DNA of 64,000 bases from Arthrobacter sp. zg-Y820. GTDB taxonomy: Bacteria > Actinomycetota > Actinomycetes > Actinomycetales > Micrococcaceae. Below the pieces are notes generated by a model that had not been told where the DNA came from, searched no databases, and saw only the letters and a program-made list of their open reading frames with translations. The position numbers and the translations under genes are program-made. Positions 61,709 to 64,000 of this stretch are shown here, piece after piece; position 1 is the stretch's first letter; the number at the start of each line of letters is the position of its first letter. Location of the stretch: the NCBI RefSeq assembly GCF_030142155.1, contig NZ_CP126247.1, positions 3,668,962-3,732,961 of the forward strand, written 5' to 3'.

Positions 61709-62667
61709 CGCTTCTTCCTGTTCTTCCGCTGGGGCTGCTGGCGCTGGGTCCTGGTTGTCACGGGAGCAGGTTCAGCGGCGCCGCCCTTTGCCTCACCGAG
61801 CAGCGGGGCCATCGGCAGGCCCTTCTTGGCGCGGCGCTCGGCCAGGGCCTTGGCTGCGGGGGAGCCGGGGGTGGGCATCCGGCGGATCACGAAGAACTGC
61901 TGGCCCATGGTCCACAGGTTGGTGGTGGTCCAGTAGATGAGCACGCCGATGGGGAAGTTGATGCCGCCGATACCGAAGACCAGGGGCAGGATGTACAGCA
62001 TCATCTTCTGCTGGCGCATGAAGGGGCTGGCGAGGGCTTCCTCGGACATGTTCTTCGACATGATCTGCTTCTGCGTGATGAACTGCGAAGCGGTCATGGC
62101 CAGGATCATGACGATGGAGAGAACGACGACGGCGATCTGGCCGTCACCGCCTCCGCCGTGCAGCAGCGACGAGGACAGCGGAGCGCCGAGAATGGTGGCC
62201 GCATCAAACTGCTGGATGGCTTCCGCGGACAGCGCGCCGATGTGGACGCCGTCGTCGCTGGCCTTCGAGACGCCGTTCAGCACCTGGAACAGCGCAAAGA
62301 AGAACGGCATCTGGATCAGCATCGGCAGGCAGGCCGCAAACGGGTTGGTGCCGTGCTTCTTGTAGAGCGCCATCTGCTCCTGCGTCATTGCCTGACGGGA
62401 GAGCTGATCGGTCTTGCCCTTGTACTTCTGCTGGAGTTTCTTCAGATCCGGCTGCAGCGACTGCATGCCGCGCTGGGCCTTGATCTGCTTCACGAAGACC
62501 GGAATCAGTGCGGCCCGGATCACGATCACGAGGCCGATGATGGACAGGGTCCAAGTCCAGCCGGATGCCTCATCCATCCCGAGGAAAACAAAGCCCTCGT
62601 GGAAGATCCACATGATCCAGGACACTACCCACTTAAAGGGGAACAGTATCGTATCGAAGAAACCCAT
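61705..62667 (-). CDS. yidC: Membrane protein insertase YidC
   Basis: 320 residues. Membrane segments at the N terminus, then the conserved region ALIPVFVKQIKAQRGMQSLQPDLKKLQQKYKGK, three further helices with the hydrophilic-groove Arg in helix 1, and a basic C-terminal tail (QRQQPQRKNRKKR) that can bind ribosomes. Bacillus-type short YidC/SpoIIIJ form without a periplasmic domain. It inserts membrane proteins with or without Sec. Coupled to jag by four bases; yidD lies 8 bases upstream. Confidence 0.97.
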   Translation of the reverse strand: MGFFDTILFPFKWVVSWIMWIFHEGFVFLGMDEASGWTWTLSIIGLVIVIRAALIPVFVKQIKAQRGMQSLQPDLKKLQQKYKGKTDQLSRQAMTQEQMALYKKHGTNPFAACLPMLIQMPFFFALFQVLNGVSKASDDGVHIGALSAEAIQQFDAATILGAPLSSSLLHGGGGDGQIAVVVLSIVMILAMTASQFITQKQIMSKNMSEEALASPFMRQQKMMLYILPLVFGIGGINFPIGVLIYWTTTNLWTMGQQFFVIRRMPTPGSPAAKALAERRAKKGLPMAPLLGEAKGGAAEPAPVTTRTQRQQPQRKNRKKR

Positions 62668-62675
62668 TTACTCTC

Positions 62676-63047
62676 CTAAGCCGCTTCGCGGCTGTCTTCG
62701 TCGGCTGGAATCACGGGATGATTCAGCACAATAATCCTCGGAACCTTTTCCTGGTCCCAAATCCTGTGTCCAGGCGGGACATGGTCCACACCGCCGTCGT
62801 TCCACGGGTGGCAGCGGACAAGCCGCCGCGCGGCCAGCCACGTGCCGCGAACGGCACCGTGGACAGTCACGGCTTCAAGAGCATATGCGGAACAGGAGGG
62901 GAAAAACCTGCAGACCGGTCCGTATAGAGGCGAAATGGTTTTGCGGTAGGCCATTAAAAGGCCCATCAGAACGTAGCGCGGGAGATTCCACACGCCGCGG
63001 GCAATCGACTGGACAGCCCTTACCGGATCAGTTCCGGAACGGCTCAT
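62676..63047 (-). CDS. yidD: Membrane protein insertion efficiency factor YidD
   Basis: 123 residues from ATG 63047; the 53-residue longer frame overlaps rnpA. The signature [20 protein letters not shown] with three conserved cysteines and [14 protein letters not shown] near the end are diagnostic. It has an amphipathic helix near residues 20-40. It helps YidC-dependent insertion. Gap of seven bases to rnpA and eight bases to yidC. Confidence 0.95.
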   Translation of the reverse strand: MSRSGTDPVRAVQSIARGVWNLPRYVLMGLLMAYRKTISPLYGPVCRFFPSCSAYALEAVTVHGAVRGTWLAARRLVRCHPWNDGGVDHVPPGHRIWDQEKVPRIIVLNHPVIPADEDSREAA

Positions 63048-63054
63048 CAGCGGA

Positions 63055-63423
63055 TCACCCCTTCTGGCATAGCGAGCGGGCGCGGTCGAGTTTCCCGGCG
63101 CACGTACGCAGCGCGCCCAGATAGTCTGTGCGAAGCTCCTGCCAAGACGCCGTTGCCGCCGGCGGCAACGCACGGACGACAATATCGAACCCGGTGGGGT
63201 ACTCACGCAGACTCTGGGCAGCTGCTTCTCTCAGTCTTCTCTTAACGAGGTTCCGTGTCACGGCGTTCCCGACGCTTTTCGCGACGATGAAGCCTACGCG
63301 GGTAGGGCTTGCCCCTGTGTCCACCGCATATAACACGACGTTCCGGCGCCCACTGCGGGCACCGGAACGTACAGTAAAAGAAAAATCCGCCGATGTCCGC
63401 ACCCGATTCCCTACGGCCAGCAT
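63055..63423 (-). CDS. rnpA: Ribonuclease P protein component
   Basis: 122 residues. The family motif [12 protein letters not shown] with basic residues lies in the middle, and [16 protein letters not shown] precedes it. It supports the RNase P RNA in 5' tRNA processing. 62 bases downstream of rpmH, standard order rpmH-rnpA-yidD-yidC. Confidence 0.97.
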   Translation of the reverse strand: MLAVGNRVRTSADFSFTVRSGARSGRRNVVLYAVDTGASPTRVGFIVAKSVGNAVTRNLVKRRLREAAAQSLREYPTGFDIVVRALPPAATASWQELRTDYLGALRTCAGKLDRARSLCQKG

Positions 63424-63485
63424 TCAGACCACCTGGAATCGGAGACGGGGCTGCGTTTGGGCAGCATCGACAAACTTGAGGCTAT

Positions 63486-63623
63486 TTAGGCCGACAGTTC
63501 GGTACGGCCCTTGGCGCGGCGTGCGGAAAGGATTCCACGGCCGGCACGGGTACGCATGCGAAGGCGGAAGCCGTGCTTCTTGGCACGACGGCGGTTATTC
63601 GGCTGAAAAGTCCGCTTGCTCAC
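63486..63623 (-). CDS. rpmH: Ribosomal protein bL34
   Basis: 45 residues from GTG 63623 ([25 protein letters not shown]), the standard start and length; GGAG lies eight bases upstream. The upstream longer frame is rejected. It ends ...[13 protein letters not shown]. Binds 23S rRNA. First gene of the minus-strand run and divergent from the expected dnaA side. Confidence 0.97.
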   Translation of the reverse strand: MSKRTFQPNNRRRAKKHGFRLRMRTRAGRGILSARRAKGRTELSA

Positions 63624-64000
63624 GGTAGTTACTCCAAGACAATCTGAGTTGCGCTGGCTTGCTACGACAAGGGGGAAGAACAAGCGGCGCTTATTTCATG
63701 TGTCTGACTGCTCTCAACCCGGACCTGGACCCTGATTCCCAGAACCCTGATGGGCATGAATGAGTGCAGATAGCAGACACAAAGGACTACTCCACGGTAG
63801 GGGCATGACCGCCGCCAGTCAAACCGGGGAGCGCCTCAACGGCCGGCTGCCCTGTTCATACAATTTCATCCACACCTGTGGACAACTGCCTTGATGAAGC
63901 CCGAACACACACTGGTGTGAGCCCCGTCCCAGCGTCTGTCCACAGCCGGAATCCAGCTACCACGGGGGTAAATCATCCTCTAGGCTTGGCCACGGGCGTT
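63624..64000. other. rpmH upstream region, edge of oriC/dnaA with DnaA-like boxes
   Basis: About 380 bases, no gene. TGTGGACAA (reverse TTGTCCACA, 63877-63885) is perfect; 63866 (TCATCCACA) and 63936 (CTGTCCACA) have one mismatch. rpmH lies to the left and dnaA is expected to start to the right, beyond the window, so this should be the dnaA promoter/oriC border. Confidence 0.65.

Overview
The window is high-GC actinobacterial chromosome from next to the replication origin, most likely a Micrococcaceae member such as Arthrobacter. The right end carries the conserved origin-flanking block on the minus strand (rpmH, rnpA, yidD, yidC, jag/khpB, rsmG, parA, parB). The last ~320 bases have DnaA-box-like 9-mers and should run into dnaA/oriC outside the window. 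mshA and an ino1-type inositol-3-phosphate synthase indicate a mycothiol-producing actinobacterium. Genus is inferred from gene order and protein character, not from a database search.

Layout from left to right. 0-5.3 kb: a heptose/glycan cluster with two bifunctional HldE-like proteins (sugar kinase plus nucleotidyltransferase), a short-chain dehydrogenase and a GT9 glycosyltransferase; the second hldE is preceded by a 32-codon leader ORF that overlaps it by four bases. 5.3-15.6 kb: membrane proteins, MATE and MFS exporters, a DUF4031-HD protein, an Asp-box protein coupled to a MoaD/ThiS-like protein, an Rpf/LysM protein and an APC permease. 15.7-19.6 kb: dnaB, rplI, rpsR, ssb, rpsF; a cluster of DnaA boxes lies upstream of dnaB. 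19.8-31.8 kb: M18 aminopeptidase, two duplicated ABC ATPases with one permease, a Drr-type ABC pair, an MFS protein, an ABC-F ATPase and small genes. 31.9-39.7 kb: phytoene-desaturase-like oxidoreductase, GT87-like mannosyltransferase, ino1, fhs, mshA and a small gene. 40.4-49.7 kb: histidine phosphatase, cca, NUDIX hydrolase, murJ, a membrane pseudokinase-like protein, trxB, trxA and a CwlM-like protein that seems to lack amidase zinc ligands.

49.8-55.6 kb is an accessory island placed between cwlM and the par locus, which I would expect to be close neighbours in related genomes. It holds two methyltransferases, a signal-peptide-only stub followed by three unrecognised small genes of lower GC, an IS110-family transposase remnant, an SDR gene bracketed by two 45-bp palindromic direct repeats, and a frameshifted nucleotide-sugar dehydrogenase fragment.

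55.64-57.62 kb is ~2 kb without a supported gene and contains eight perfect 14-bp parS cores (GTTTCACGTGAAAC); one more lies inside parB and one inside parA, ten in 4.4 kb. This is a very compact chromosomal centromere next to its own parAB genes and the most striking feature here. Functional themes that link neighbours are origin handling and segregation (dnaB with DnaA boxes, parABS), cell-wall synthesis control (murJ, pseudokinase, CwlM-like protein, Rpf), thiol redox (mshA, ino1, trxA, trxB) and membrane protein insertion (yidC, yidD).
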